Shown here one piece after another: positions 14,854 to 14,959 of a stretch of 14,959 nt of DNA (its first letter is position 1; every line of letters begins with the position of its first letter). The notes under the pieces were generated by a model. It ran no database searches. It worked only from the letters and a program-made list of their open reading frames with translations, and had not been told where the DNA came from. Source of the DNA: an uncultured Bacilli bacterium (GTDB lineage Bacteria > Bacillota_I > Bacilli_A > RF39 > UBA660); contig CALVYX010000037.1 in NCBI GenBank assembly GCA_944372315.1, forward strand, positions 1 to 14,959, written 5' to 3'. The position numbers and the translations under genes were made by a program.

Positions 14854-14959
14854 AACGATTTGACCTACTTGTCTTTCTCATATTAATATTTATGAAAATT
14901 ATCAATTTTATGAAAAACTAGTTTTTTCACACCTCACTATTTAATAACTAAATCGTTAA
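14852..14959. repeat. 10-bp inverted repeat bounding a 108-bp segment
   Basis: TTAACGATTT (14852-14861) recurs as its exact reverse complement at 14950-14959, the last bases of the window, so the right copy may extend further. The 88 bp between hold no gene on either strand. They hold a possible promoter, a TTTATGAAAA direct repeat (14889-14898 and 14907-14916) and a small palindrome around 14913-14926. Confidence 0.5.
14860..14889 (+). promoter_or_regulatory. Possible promoter reading right, out of the window
   Basis: TTGACC (14860-14865) and TAATAT (14884-14889) are 18 bp apart. The -35 overlaps the left inverted repeat by two bases. No start codon with a ribosome binding site follows before the window ends, so any target gene lies outside. 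Confidence 0.35.

Noticed and set aside
14892..14921. A nine-codon leader peptide (ATG at 14892)
   Set aside because: No ribosome binding site, and the candidate promoter would start transcription after this ATG.
1..14959. CRISPR arrays, insertion sequences or rRNA genes
   Set aside because: No regularly spaced repeats, transposase motifs or rRNA-like sequence were seen on either strand.

Overview
The window comes from a very AT-rich, low-GC Gram-positive bacterium. The Firmicutes/Mollicutes side of the tree is suggested by strong AGGAGG-type ribosome binding sites, TTGACA/TATAAT and extended -10 promoters, short intrinsic terminators, a glmS ribozyme, a CIRCE operator and a ClpB without its N-terminal domain. 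The genes read as intact under the standard bacterial code, with TGG for Trp and mostly TAA stops. I infer a host-associated Bacilli/Mollicutes-like lineage with a compact genome. This is inference from style and gene content, not a species identification.

Layout. Positions 1-2435 hold a copper-export operon: a 68-aa HMA-domain chaperone (CopZ-like) followed three bases later by a Cu(I) P1B-type ATPase (CopA-like). Positions 2503-3744 hold a membrane acyltransferase-3 family protein with its own extended -10 promoter. Positions 3857-8524 hold two translationally coupled genes for large fused ABC ATPase-FtsX permeases with MacB-like topology, probably a heterodimer, ended by a strong terminator. 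Positions 8634-9818 form a stand-alone transcription unit. It encodes an unusual single-module Clp-type AAA+ ATPase that keeps the ATPase residues but has lost the aromatic pore-loop motif, and that carries an acidic Pro/Glu-rich tail. Positions 9851-11894 hold glmS under control of a glmS ribozyme. On the minus strand, 14038-11912 is clpB, convergent with glmS and sharing one bidirectional terminator with it. clpB is driven by a near-consensus promoter whose -35 box lies inside a CIRCE (HrcA) operator. Divergent from clpB is a small DUF5661-like gene (14183-14449) whose -35 box is 2 bp from the CIRCE.

The right end changes character. Positions 14495-14520 match, on the minus strand, the last 26 nt of a tRNA including the encoded CCA; the discriminator C suggests tRNA-His. 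A minus-strand terminator follows it, and the rest of the tRNA is missing. This is what an attachment site looks like at the edge of an integrated element, so I propose that an integrative element starts at about 14521 and runs out of the window. A small ORF with its own terminator, a second hairpin and a 108-bp inverted-repeat-bounded segment with a possible promoter occupy this edge.

How the genes work together: left of 14495 the content is chromosomal housekeeping and envelope/stress functions (copper efflux, envelope transport and modification, amino-sugar supply for the cell wall, protein disaggregation). The least explained items are the solo AAA+ protein and the element boundary.
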